The position numbers and the translations under genes were made by a program. Positions 9,735 through 18,998 of a DNA stretch of 64,000 nt are shown one piece after another. Positions within the stretch are counted from its first letter, which is position 1. The number at the start of each line of letters is the position of its first letter. The notes under the pieces were generated by a model that ran no database searches, had not been told where the DNA came from, and worked only from the letters and a program-made list of their open reading frames with translations. The stretch is from Nitrosomonas sp. GTDB taxonomy: Bacteria > Pseudomonadota > Gammaproteobacteria > Burkholderiales > Nitrosomonadaceae. The stretch spans positions 248,001 through 312,000 of the forward strand of contig JADJBK010000006.1 in NCBI GenBank assembly GCA_016703745.1, given 5' to 3'.

Positions 9735-12700
9735 ATGAATACTCATTCACGTGCCGAATTATTGAAACAACTGCTGGCAGAGCGCATTTTGTTGCTGGAT
9801 GGCGCTATGGGCACGATGATTCAGAGTTACAAACTGGAGGAAGCCGATTACCGGGGAGCGCGGTTTGCTGATTTTCCGCATGATCTCAAAGGAAACAACG
9901 ACCTGCTGTCCTTGACTAAACCGGAGGTCATCCGTTCGATTCATCGCGGCTACCTTGAAGCTGGCGCGGATATCATCGAGACCAATACCTTCAATTCCAA
10001 CGGCCCGTCGATGGCGGATTACCACATGCAGGATCTGGTCTACGAATTGAATGTCGCCAGCGCAAAACTGGCGGTGGAGGAAGCACAGGCAGTAGCATCG
10101 CGTACACCGGACAAACCACGCTTTGTCGCGGGCATTATCGGGCCGACCACCAAAACCGCGTCCATTTCGCCGGATGTCAACGATCCCGGCTTTCGCGCCA
10201 TTAATTTTGATCAGCTGGTGGAAAGTTATACCGAATCAGTACGAGGGCTGATCGATGGTGGCGTGGATATTCTGATGGTGGAAACTATTTTCGATACCCT
10301 CAATGCCAAGGCTGCGTTGTTTGCGATCGACCAGTATTTTGAAACGGCTGGTATCCGTTTGCCGGTCATGATTTCGGTGACCATCACCGATGCATCCGGC
10401 CGCAACCTTTCCGGGCAAACGCCGGAGGCCTTCTGGAACTCGGTACGACACGCGCAACCTTTATCAGTAGGCATTAACTGTGCATTGGGCGCGGAATTGA
10501 TGCGTCCCTATGTTGAGGAGCTGTCAAGTGTTGCCGAGGTGTATACCAGCACCCATCCCAATGCCGGGCTGCCCAATCCGTTATCGGAAACCGGTTACGA
10601 TGAAACGCCAGAATATACCGCGCGGTTGATTAAAGAATTTGCCGAATCCGGGTTTGTGAATATTGTTGGTGGGTGTTGCGGTACGACGCCGGCGCATATT
10701 GCCGCGATGGCCGAGGCAGTCAAGAAAATAGCGCCACGTAAACTGCCGAAACTTCCTGAAAAATTACGGCTGTCGGGACTGGAAGCGCTCAACATTGATG
10801 AGCAATCATTATTCATCAACGTGGGTGAGCGGACCAATGTCACGGGTTCCAAAGCTTTTGCCCGTCTGATTCTCAATAATGATTATGCTGAAGCGTTGGC
10901 GGTTGCGCGCAATCAGGTTGAAAATGGTGCGCAGATCATCGATATCAATATGGATGAAGCCATGCTGGATTCACAAAAGGCGATGGTAACCTTTCTGAAT
11001 CTGGTCGCATCCGAGCCGGATATCAGCCGCGTGCCGATCATGCTCGATTCCAGTAAATGGTCGGTGATCGAAGCTGGATTGAAATGTATGCAGGGCAAGG
11101 CAATTATCAACTCCATCAGCCTTAAGGAAGGTGAGGCGGAATTTTTGCATCACGCCAGGCTGGCGCGTCGCTATGGTGCGGCGGTGATTGTCATGGCTTT
11201 TGATGAAACGGGTCAGGCAGATACCAGACAGCGTAAGGTGGAAATTTGCCAGCGCTGCTACCAGTTTCTGACGGAACAGGTCAATTTCCCGCCGGAAGAT
11301 ATCATCTTTGACCCGAATATTTTTGCAGTTGCTACGGGTATTGAGGAGCACAATAATTATGCGGTTGATTTTATCGAAGCTACCCAGGTCATTCGTCAAA
11401 TTCTGCCTTACGCCAAAGTGAGTGGTGGCGTTTCCAATGTGTCTTTTTCATTTCGCGGTAACGAGCCGATTCGTGAGGCCATACACACCGCCTTCCTGTA
11501 TCACGCGGTCAAGGCCGGGATGACCATGGGGATCGTCAACGCTGGTCAGCTCGGTGTTTATTCCGATATTCCCCGGATTTGCTGGAACGTGTCGAGGATG
11601 TTTTGCTGAACCGGCGGGATGATGCCACCGAGCGGCTGGTTGAGTTTGCTGAAAACTTCAAGGGGCAGAAAAAAACGCTTGTTGAAGACCTCGCCTGGCG
11701 CGATGAGCCGGTACAGCAGCGGCTGACGCATGCGCTGGTCAGGGGGATTGATGCCTATGTGGTCGAGGACACCGAAATCGTCCGTCAGGAGATCGCTGAT
11801 CGTGGCGGCAAGCCAATTGAGGTGATTGAAGGCCCACTGATGAATGGCATGAATGTGGTCGGTGATCTGTTTGGCGCGGGCAAAATGTTTTTGCCACAGG
11901 TAGTGAAATCCGCGCGCGTGATGAAGCAGGCGGTTGCTTACTTGCTGCCATATATTGAGGCAGAGAAAAAACTGTCCGGTGACAACAAGCCCAAAGGCAA
12001 AGTCGTCATTGCCACGGTTAAGGGCGATGTGCACGATATCGGCAAGAATATCGTGACGGTGGTGCTGCAATGCAATAACTTTGAAGTGATCAACATGGGC
12101 GTGATGGTACCGTGCGCGCAGATTCTGGAAATGGCGCGCCGTGAAAAGGTGGATATGATCGGACTATCTGGCCTGATTACGCCGTCACTTGAGGAAATGG
12201 CGCATGTGGCAAAGGAAATGCAGCGCGAAGGGTTTACCATTCCCCTGTTGATCGGAGGTGCGACCACGTCACGCATGCATACCGCCGTCAAGATTGCGCC
12301 ACACTACCACGGCGTGACGGTCTGGGTGCCGGATGCCAGCCGGGCAGTGGGGGTGTGCAGTAATCTGATGTCGAACGACCTGCGTGACGACTATGTGAAA
12401 AAGCTTCAGGCCGAACAGGAAAAAAACCGGGCGCAGCACAAGGATAAAAAAGGGCCTTCCAGATTATTGACACTGGAAGCCGCGCGCGCCAATGCCTTCA
12501 AAACTGACTGGAAGCATTACACGCCACCGGAACCGGGTTTTCTCGGGTTGCGCACACTCAATAACTACCCACTGGAAAAACTGGTGCCGCATATCGACTG
12601 GACACCCTTCTTTCAGGCATGGGAATTGGCCGGGCGTTATCCGACGATCTTGCAGGACGAGGTTGTAGGGGAGGCGGCCAGCGCTCTGTTCCGGGATGCA

Positions 12701-13447
12701 CAAGCCATGCTCAAGAAAATCGTCGAGCAGAAATGGCTGGGTGCCAATGCCATTATCGGGCTGTTTCCAGCCAATACCGTTAATCACGATGATATCGAGA
12801 TTTATGCGGATCGTAGTCGTGAAAAAGTGCTGATGACCTATCACACTCTGCGGCAACAGACTGAAAAACCGGGCGGGCGTCCTAACCTGGCGCTGGCGGA
12901 TTTTATCGCGCCGCGTGAAAGTGGTGTTGCTGACGCGATTGGCATGTTTGCGGTGAGCGCCGGTTTTGGCATCGATGAGCGCGTACAGGCGTTTGAAGCG
13001 GCTAATGATGACTACAGCGCCATTATTCTCAAGGCATTGGCAGATCGACTGGCGGAAGCCTTCGCTGAACACATGCATGCGCGGGTGCGGCGCGAATTCT
13101 GGGGTTATGTCAGGGATGAGACACTGGATAATCAGCAATTGATCGACGAACAATATCGTGGTATTCGTCCCGCGCCAGGCTATCCGGCCTGTCCGGACCA
13201 TACCGAGAAAGGGCCGCTGTTTGACCTGCTGGAAGCCACGAAACGTACCGGTATTATTGTGACGGAATCATTTGCGATGGTGCCAACCGCTGCGGTATCC
13301 GGTTTTTATTTTTCTCATCCCGAATCCACTTATTTTGCCGTGGGCAAAATCAGCAAGGATCAGGTGGAAAATTATGCCAGTCGCAAGGGTTGGTCATTGG
13401 ATGAAGCCGAGCACTGGCTGGCGCCTGCTTTGGCGTATGAAGCCTGA
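9735..13447 (+). pseudogene. metH: Cobalamin-dependent methionine synthase, split by a 1-base deletion
   Basis: The N part (9735-11609) has the homocysteine domain with zinc ligands in GINCALGAEL and GGCCGTTPAHI, then the pterin-binding domain. The C part (frame open 11579-13447) has the cap and B12 domain with GDVHDIGKNI (DxHxxG) and the S-adenosylmethionine activation domain (RPAPGYPACPDHTEK). Normal MetH is one chain of about 1230 residues. At 11569-11579 the sequence reads ATT CCC CGG ATT TGC; one more C would give ATT CCC CCG GAT TTG CTG GAA and join the halves as ...DIPPDLLERVEDVLL.... A C-run indel is a typical sequencing error, but a true lesion or phase-variable tract cannot be excluded. 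Both halves are otherwise intact. Confidence 0.93.
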
Positions 13448-13497
13448 AATATCTCGATTCATGCGTTTACTGAAGCTTATAAAATCAGGGGTCGGAT

Positions 13498-15282
13498 TTG
13501 TCACCTGAATTATTGAATCCATTGCTGGTGGGACTGGTTATCCTGTTTCTGCTGATTGCTTTTTTACGCGAGTGGACCAAGCCGGATATTGCCGTCATCG
13601 TGGCGGTATCGGTACTGCTGGCGATGGGTCAGCTGGACAGCAAACAAATTCTGAGCGTATTCAGTAACAGTGCGCCGATTACCATTTCTGCCCTGTTTAT
13701 CATCAGCGCTGCACTGGAAAAAACCGGATGCGTCGCGAGACTGGCGCAATGGATTGGCAAGGCCGCCGGGCAGAATGAGCGCAAGCTTCTGGCCATTATC
13801 ATGGCGGCGGCGGTGTTGATCTCCCCATTCATCAACAATACGCCCGTGGTGATGGTGATGATGCCTGCAGTGATTACGATGGCTATCCGGCTGCAAGCCT
13901 CTCCTTCGCGTTTCCTGATTCCGCTATCGTATGCCACGATCATGGGTGGCATGATGACCATGGTGGGGACATCCACCAATATCCTGGTAGATGGGGTGGC
14001 GCGCGACATGGGACTGGCTGCTTTTGGCATTTTTGAAATCACGATGCCAGCAGTCGTACTGGGATTGATTGGCTGTCTATTCATCTACTTTCTGGCGCCC
14101 AGAGTATTGCCGGTTCGCGAAACCCTGGCGCAACAGTTTGTTGGCGCGAGTGATCGCGCCTTTATGACGGAATTATTCGTTCCAGAAGATTCGAGGCTTG
14201 CGGGCAAAACGCTGACTGAAGCAAAGCTGAATCAGAGCGGCGTGTCTGTCCTCAAGATATTCCGGGGAGACGATATTATTTCCGATATTTCCATGGATAC
14301 CCGACTGGAAGGCGGTGATCGGCTGGTGGTACACAGCAAGGGCAGCGTAATGATGGATCTGTATTCATCCGATCTGGTTGGCCTGCAGGGAAATTCAGGT
14401 CATGATCTGGAAACCCTGCGCCGCAAGGGTGCGATCGTGATCGAAGCCATCGTCGGTCCCGGTTCGCGTTATGTGCAGCGCCCGATTCGCGATCTGGATT
14501 TATTGGCGCGCTATGGCATTCATCTGATCGCCGTGCATCGCAAGGATGCCAGTATCGGCGACATCATGGACGATTTTCAGTTGCAATTCGGTGACGTGCT
14601 GCTGGTGGAAGGCACTGCCGTGCAAATCAAACGATTCTGTGAAAATGGTGACCTGTTTGCATTGACCGATGGCAAAACAGCCGCGCCACGCCAGCGCAAG
14701 GCGCCGATTGCGCTGGCGACGATTGCGGGCGTGATGTTGCTGGCGGCTTTCAAGGTGATGCCAATCGAAGCGCTGGCCATCATCGGCGTGGCGGTGGTTC
14801 TGGTGACAGGTTGCGTGCGCTCGGATGAAGCCTATAAAGCGATCGAATGGCCGCTGATCATTCTTATTTTTGGCATGCTGGCCATCAGTATTGCCATGCG
14901 TGAATCAGGGCTGGCCGATATGATGGCGCGCAGTTTGCTGCATCTCGGCGAAGGATTAAGCCCGTGGTGGATGTTGCTGGTCGTGATCATGCTGACGTCG
15001 ATACTGACCGAAATGCTGAGCAACAACGCGGTGGCGGTGCTGATGACACCCGTTGTCATTGGTCTCGCGCAGCACATGGGGGTGGACCCGCGTCCATTCG
15101 TGGTCGGAGTGATGTTCGCCGCCAGCATGAGTTTCGCCACTCCGATCGGCTATCAAACCAATACACTGGTCTACAGCGCGGGCAATTACAAATTCAGCGA
15201 CTTTGCCCGGCTGGGGTTGCCGCTCAATCTGCTGCTGGGCATTGGCGCGGCGGCGCTGATACCGTTTTTCTGGCCGTTGTAA
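13498..15282 (+). CDS. SLC13-type permease with two TrkA-C domains
   Basis: 594 residues, TTG start preceded by AGGGG about 7 bases upstream. Transmembrane helices occupy residues 1-210 and 400-594, with conserved INNTPVVMVMMPAVI and GGMMTMVGTSTNILVD in the first half and SNNAVAVLMTPVVIGL and SFATPIGYQTNTLVY in the second. Between them are two TrkA-C (RCK C) regions (RLAGKTLTEAKLNQSGVSVL; LEGGDRLVV; FQLQFGDVLLVEG). This is the ion-transporter superfamily layout used for sulfate, dicarboxylates and similar anions. The substrate cannot be read from the sequence. It starts 50 bp after metH and may be in its transcript. Confidence 0.88.
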   Translation: MSPELLNPLLVGLVILFLLIAFLREWTKPDIAVIVAVSVLLAMGQLDSKQILSVFSNSAPITISALFIISAALEKTGCVARLAQWIGKAAGQNERKLLAIIMAAAVLISPFINNTPVVMVMMPAVITMAIRLQASPSRFLIPLSYATIMGGMMTMVGTSTNILVDGVARDMGLAAFGIFEITMPAVVLGLIGCLFIYFLAPRVLPVRETLAQQFVGASDRAFMTELFVPEDSRLAGKTLTEAKLNQSGVSVLKIFRGDDIISDISMDTRLEGGDRLVVHSKGSVMMDLYSSDLVGLQGNSGHDLETLRRKGAIVIEAIVGPGSRYVQRPIRDLDLLARYGIHLIAVHRKDASIGDIMDDFQLQFGDVLLVEGTAVQIKRFCENGDLFALTDGKTAAPRQRKAPIALATIAGVMLLAAFKVMPIEALAIIGVAVVLVTGCVRSDEAYKAIEWPLIILIFGMLAISIAMRESGLADMMARSLLHLGEGLSPWWMLLVVIMLTSILTEMLSNNAVAVLMTPVVIGLAQHMGVDPRPFVVGVMFAASMSFATPIGYQTNTLVYSAGNYKFSDFARLGLPLNLLLGIGAAALIPFFWPL

Positions 15283-15293
15283 TGTAACCGCAA

Positions 15294-15689
15294 TTAAACC
15301 CACTGTTTTTGTTTTAGTGGTACGAGTTGATTAATAGTTATAAAGTCTCGATCATTATGTATCAGCAATAAATGATTCTCCATGGCGACCTGGGCGATAC
15401 AGCAATCAATTGGACTGCGAACAGTCAGGCCTTGTTTACGCAAATCGTAATAGATTCTCGCCGCCGCCTGCCAGGTATGCGGTTGCATTTCAATATAATC
15501 CTGTCCTTCAAGATATTCACTGAGCAGACCCCATTCGCGCTTATCCCGGCAACCCTGCAGCAATTCCAGCTGCTGAAACCTTGTAAAAACAATATCCTGT
15601 TCACCAATCGTGTCATAAAAACGTTGGGAATACTGCCAGGTTTTATCTCGAAAGACATGAATCCAGATTGACGTATCAATCAGAATCAT
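15294..15689 (-). CDS. vapC: VapC-type PIN-domain RNase toxin
   Basis: 131 residues from ATG 15689; the frame is open further upstream but MILIDTSIWIHVF is the usual PIN start. PIN-domain acidic residues: IDTSIW (first Asp), QLELLQG (Glu), SPIDCCIAQVA (Asp) and HNDRDF (last Asp). VapC toxins cleave tRNA or rRNA and are neutralised by VapB. The start overlaps the antitoxin gene by 14 bp, so the pair is translationally coupled. Confidence 0.88.
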   Translation of the reverse strand: MILIDTSIWIHVFRDKTWQYSQRFYDTIGEQDIVFTRFQQLELLQGCRDKREWGLLSEYLEGQDYIEMQPHTWQAAARIYYDLRKQGLTVRSPIDCCIAQVAMENHLLLIHNDRDFITINQLVPLKQKQWV

Positions 15690-15888
15690 GCCGCAGCTCA
15701 CGCAGTTGCTTGTGATCATAATCATCAGCAAACTGAATTTTACCCGCAAGATCGAGCATGTTTTTCTTACGGCGGGATCGAATCAATTCACGTAAAGCCA
15801 CGTCAATCAATTCACGTTTAGTACGTATACCTGTCAACGTAATAGCCTCTTTTACGAGAGTTTCATCAAGAACAATATTGGTTCGCAT
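15676..15888 (-). CDS. vapB: VapB-type antitoxin
   Basis: 70 residues. The ribbon-helix-helix style N-terminus TNIVLDETLVKEA, then TKRELIDVALRELIRSRRKKNM and an acidic tail that would wrap the toxin (FADDYDHKQLREL), match VapB of the PF09957 type. It precedes and overlaps vapC, the normal order. The module borders an AT-rich accessory stretch. Autoregulation through the palindrome 25 bp upstream is likely. Confidence 0.86.
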   Translation of the reverse strand: MRTNIVLDETLVKEAITLTGIRTKRELIDVALRELIRSRRKKNMLDLAGKIQFADDYDHKQLRELRHDSD

Positions 15889-15913
15889 GGTAACTTTAAA
15901 TACACATTAAAAG

Positions 15914-15926
15914 GTGTATCGTACAC
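15914..15926. promoter_or_regulatory. Candidate VapBC operator palindrome
   Basis: GTGTATCGTACAC is a perfect inverted repeat (GTGTA, 3-base spacer, TACAC) 26-38 bp upstream of the vapB start. A further TACAC half-site lies at 15901-15905. VapBC complexes normally bind such palindromes over their own promoter. The assignment rests on position and symmetry only. Confidence 0.4.
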
Positions 15927-15988
15927 GAAATTCTGTGACCTTAACTAAAAAACAAGGCTATGTCCCCGTTAATTGTTCGGTTAACAGG

Positions 15989-16073
15989 TTACGGTGACAG
16001 TTTACTAAATATACTAATTATGCTATGCTGATAGCATGGTATAATTAGTATATTTAGTAAACTGTCACCGTAA
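15989..16073. repeat. 85-bp palindromic RAYT-derived element, copy 1
   Basis: Almost a full palindrome: the outer arms TTACGGTGACAGTTTACTAA... and ...TTAGTAAACTGTCACCGTAA match perfectly over 32 bases each side, with an imperfect core TGCTATGCTGATAGCATGGTA. The arms are the same as the sequences flanking the RAYT gene at 17279. It is the first of five complete copies (all exactly 85 bp) in the window. Reiterated heptamers follow it at once. Confidence 0.9.
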
Positions 16074-16091
16074 TTTATAATTCTATAATTC

Positions 16092-16147
16092 TAATTCGTA
16101 ATTCGTAATTCGTAATTCGTAATTCGTAATTCGTAATTCGTAATTCC
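16092..16147. repeat. Heptanucleotide tandem repeat (TAATTCG)7 plus TAATTCC
   Basis: Seven exact TAATTCG units fill 16092-16140 and an eighth, TAATTCC, ends at 16147. The repeat starts 18 bases after the end of the 85-bp palindrome (16073), and its unit resembles the CCGTAATT.. sequence at the palindrome end. No gene spans it. It is too regular and too short in unit to be a CRISPR array. Confidence 0.9.
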
Positions 16148-16598
16148 ATTCAGCTACTGCACTATTGCTTATGAAAACAGCAAAGAGAGTAAACATCAGC
16201 TTATTAAACAAGCGATTTATCACAATCAATTTTCTCGTTATCTAGTATAGATCTAAAATTCTTGCAATCGAAATAAAAATGATTTAACTGTTTGAATAAT
16301 AATAGATTCATTAAACCCCGTTGTTGATTGCAATATTGATGATCTTATTGCTAATAGCGATATGATTGCTTTGTAACTTTAATTTTCTGGGTTAATTCAG
16401 TGAACTAGACTTTTTGGGTTTAGCTAGAAGATTTCTAACCTTCTGATTTTCTTGGAGCAAAATTCTTCACCAATTGCAATATAGGTAAGGGTAGGGGATA
16501 TGCCTCCCTCCCCCAGCTATCAATTCAAGATAAATTGAATCGTTTTAATACAAATAGATTAACAATTTATAAAACTACTCAAGAATTGAATTAACAAA

Positions 16599-16742
16599 CT
16601 AATCTCTTTCTTTTTTTACTATATAAATAATCAATAATATGATCAAAACTACACCTATTCCTGCTATTGTCAGCCCTGTGATTGTAGCGGGGTGGCTAAA
16701 ATCAAACCCTCCGCCCTTTGTGAAGTTATGCAACGCTCCCAT
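16599..16742 (-). CDS. Small single-span membrane protein (47 aa), unknown
   Basis: ATG 16742 with a good ribosome site (GGAG, 9 bases upstream). The peptide is MGALHNFTKGGGFDFSHPAT followed by a strongly hydrophobic helix (about residues 21-42) and a basic/acidic tail VKKERD. This is a plausible small inner-membrane protein with a short N-terminal outside or cytoplasmic segment. It stands alone in an AT-rich region of about 1.3 kb whose composition differs from the flanks. I do not recognise a family. The rest of 16150-17110 shows no other convincing gene. Confidence 0.5.
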   Translation of the reverse strand: MGALHNFTKGGGFDFSHPATITGLTIAGIGVVLIILLIIYIVKKERD

Positions 16743-17119
16743 TTTATTTCTCCGTGATTGAAATAATTCGCAAGTAAGCCCAAATCTCATTAGTGTTTCT
16801 TTTTTTACGGAAGCAAGGAAGTTTCGATGTAATACTAATTAACTACTATTCCCCGCCTCATCTCTCATAAGCCAAACTTTTAAATGGTTAGGTATTCAAT
16901 CATGCTTTGATTCTCTACCCGCTGGTTTTATACCTGCTTTGCAAACACCACAAAGTTATGTTTTGAAAATGCCTGCTTCAAATAATGACCATTACAAATC
17001 TTAATATTCTAGTAACGATCTAAACAAAAAGATAAACCCATTAAGACACCACATTTCAAAGCTAATTCCAAAAAGCAATATGTTATTGTTTTAAGTCAAA
17101 GCAATAGCAAAGGATTGGC

Positions 17120-17190
17120 ATGTCGCTAACAAAAAGATTACTGGAAGATTATGAAAAGAAAGAAGCTTTCATAACCGTATTAAAAAAAGG
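17120..17190 (+). pseudogene. Truncated small gene (MSLTKRLLEDYEKKEA...) cut by the RAYT element
   Basis: ATG 17120 follows AGGA at a 6-base spacing and encodes MSLTKRLLEDYEKKEAFITV before the frame enters the AGTTACC repeats and the palindrome arm at 17231. The beginning resembles small betaproteobacterial proteins that start MSLTK-LLE-x-E-K. No continuation is found after the element at 17972. It is probably a gene remnant truncated by insertion. Confidence 0.3.
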
Positions 17191-17196
17191 CAGTTA

Positions 17197-17230
17197 CGGT
17201 GCAGTTACCAGTTACCAGTTACCAGTTCAG
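17197..17230. repeat. AGTTACC reiterations at the left end of the RAYT element
   Basis: The stretch reads AGTTACGGTGC, AGTTACC three times, AGTTC, and then the element begins with a further AGTTACGGTG. It is a short direct reiteration of the element's own first bases, the left-side counterpart of the repeats found after the right ends of other copies. Confidence 0.75.
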
Positions 17231-17971
17231 TTACGGTGACAGTTTACCAAATTATACTAATTATGCTATGCTGCCAACATGGCTCGTTTACCTCGTATTG
17301 TCATTCCCGGCTATCCGCATCACGTGACACAACGTGGCAATCGCCGTGCTCAAACATTCTTTGAGGATGGCGACTACGAGCTTTATGTGGCATTGCTGGG
17401 GGAGGCAGCCCGAAAGGCCGGAACAGAGATTTGGTGTTACTGCCTGATGCCCAATCATGTGCATATCATTATCGTTCCTTCAGATGAAGATGGATTGCGC
17501 CGCACTTTTGCCGATGCACACCGGCGTTATACTGGATATATAAATGCCCGCCTGCGAGTGACAGGGCATTTATGGCAAGGGCGATTTGGCTCGGTTGTGA
17601 TGGATGAGGAATGCCTGATGCATGCCGTGCGATACGTCTCGATGAACCCGGTTCGTGCCGGGTTGGTTGGACGGGCAGAAGCATGGCGCTGGTCAAGTGT
17701 TGCCAGTCATCTGTCAGCGCAGGACAACGAGTTAGTCAAGGTTGCGCCTGTGCTGGATCGTTATGGTGATTTCGCTACCTTTCTTGCTCAGGAAAATATT
17801 ACCGAGGTATACAAAAGGCTTCGTCAGTCAGAAACAACGGGACGACCTTTGGGTTCGGAGGATTGGATCGAAAAGTTAGCGGCAATGACTGGCCGTGAAC
17901 TTAAAGCGAAAAAACGTGGCCCCAAAAGAATAAAGGGTGCAAGTTAAGTGTATTCAGTAAACTGTCGCCGT
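17231..17971 (+). mobile_element. RAYT transposon bounded by the two halves of the 85-bp palindrome
   Basis: The left arm (17231-17278) is TTACGGTGACAGTTTACCAA... and runs directly into the transposase ATG. The right arm GTGTATTCAGTAAACTGTCGCCG follows the stop by one base. The left arm, core and right arm are those of the dispersed 85-bp copies, so these copies look like internal deletions of this element. In family terms it is a Y1-HUH (IS200/IS605-like) element in which hairpins at the ends are the substrate. Confidence 0.8.
17279..17947 (+). CDS. REP-associated tyrosine transposase (RAYT)
   Basis: 222 residues. The N-terminus ARLPRIVIPGYPHHVTQRGN is the classic RAYT start; CLMPNHVHIIIVP holds the HUH metal-binding motif, and VRYVSMNPVRAGLV holds the catalytic Tyr region. 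RAYTs nick and join single-stranded DNA at REP hairpins. The C-terminal tail is basic (KAKKRGPKRIKG). Its ATG lies at the centre of the former palindrome, so gene and recognition hairpin are fused. No upstream ribosome site is visible in the palindrome arm, so translation may be weak or depend on the hairpin. Confidence 0.92.
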   Translation: MARLPRIVIPGYPHHVTQRGNRRAQTFFEDGDYELYVALLGEAARKAGTEIWCYCLMPNHVHIIIVPSDEDGLRRTFADAHRRYTGYINARLRVTGHLWQGRFGSVVMDEECLMHAVRYVSMNPVRAGLVGRAEAWRWSSVASHLSAQDNELVKVAPVLDRYGDFATFLAQENITEVYKRLRQSETTGRPLGSEDWIEKLAAMTGRELKAKKRGPKRIKGAS

Positions 17972-18002
17972 CGTAAATGACCGTAAATCAGGAATAATGA
18001 TG

Positions 18003-18689
18003 CTAATAGCAAACACCTGGATCATCATTTGTGGTCAGCGTGCTAACCAGTGCAAGCAGTCGTTGGCGTGCAGGTCGTGGATCATTTTTTAGTTGTGTGC
18101 ATAGCCTTGCGATGTCTTGTGGTTGATCGACATCCATGCCGGTTGACAGCGTACTGACGGTTTGTCCAAACTGGCGGCAGCAATTCAGCAAGGCCTTACC
18201 CAGCTGATCCGTACTCCAGGGTAATTTGTCGAGTGGCGGCCAGGGCAGATGGCTCGCCATCATGACGACACCTCCATCAGTAGCTGGTTTCAGGGCGGTT
18301 TGGTAATCCAGCAAGGATGCCAGGCACTCGGCATAATCTGCACTACTCAACAATGGAGCATCACTTCCGATAAAAATCAATGGACTCATTCCTCTCTGCC
18401 GCAGCGTCTCATCCAGTACATTCAATCGTTGTCCAAGATTGCCTTGTGTTTGTGGGCAGACGGTTACATGTGAGGCTGTTGCAAGCAATCCTGCAGCCCA
18501 GGTTGCATCATTTTTGGTGGCTGGGGCGATAACAACCGGACCTCGCCAAGAGAGTGCATCTTCCAGAGCGCAGTCCAATAACGCTTGCGCAACCAGGCAA
18601 GTTGCTGTTATTCCGAGCTTTGCCGCTAATCGTTGTTTACCCTCACCTGGCCGTGGGCGCTTGCATACCAGTACCAATATAGCTTTCAT
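18003..18689 (-). CDS. DUF2064/TIGR04282-type glycosyltransferase family protein
   Basis: 228 residues. KRPRPGEGKQRLAAKLG at the N-terminus and GSDAPLLSSADY (GT-A type D-x-P) followed by KPATDGGVVMM are signatures of the DUF2064 family. The fold is that of nucleotide-diphosphosugar transferases; the proposed role of some members is in arsenosugar-type glycosylation. Substrate is not known here. It stands alone between the RAYT element and pstC. The 309 bp between it and pstC contain no gene. Confidence 0.75.
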   Translation of the reverse strand: MKAILVLVCKRPRPGEGKQRLAAKLGITATCLVAQALLDCALEDALSWRGPVVIAPATKNDATWAAGLLATASHVTVCPQTQGNLGQRLNVLDETLRQRGMSPLIFIGSDAPLLSSADYAECLASLLDYQTALKPATDGGVVMMASHLPWPPLDKLPWSTDQLGKALLNCCRQFGQTVSTLSTGMDVDQPQDIARLCTQLKNDPRPARQRLLALVSTLTTNDDPGVCY

Positions 18690-18998
18690 TCGGATGAGTT
18701 TAGTAATTTAGTCAATCTATATGTAACCACATTTTCAAGCCTCATTTTTCGTATATGCTACTTAAGCTTCATCTGTAGTAGTAACTTACCCTGTAAATAT
18801 TATGCGCTAACTATTTGAATGCATAAAATAAACAAGGGAATTTCTAGTATGAGAGTGCTGTAGTAGCAGATTGTGGGTAAAGTCGGTATGCTAAAATGCG
18901 CAGGTTCAGCAGGGAGGGCCAAGCGAGGTAGCGAGAGCAGCCGAGAGTCGTTTGCCAGCCAATTTAATTTCATTAAATTGTAATAATCCATACCTACA
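18690..18998. other. Intergenic region upstream of pstC, no gene
   Basis: AT-rich 309 bp between divergent genes. I looked for a PhoB box (CTGTCAT direct repeats) and found no convincing match. The stretch GGGAGGGCCAAGCGAGGTAGCGAG near 18913 is purine-rich but unassigned. A pst promoter must be here or inside, but I cannot place it. Confidence 0.4.

Noticed and set aside
12464..13201. Minus-strand open frame of 245 codons inside metH
   Set aside because: It is a shadow of the conserved metH reading frame; no recognisable domain.
16092..16147. Possible CRISPR array from the TAATTCG repeats
   Set aside because: Units are 7 bases with no spacers and no cas genes are near; it is a simple tandem repeat.
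18690..18998. PhoB box upstream of pstC
   Set aside because: No pair of CTGTCAT-like direct repeats at 11-base spacing is present; only weak partial matches.
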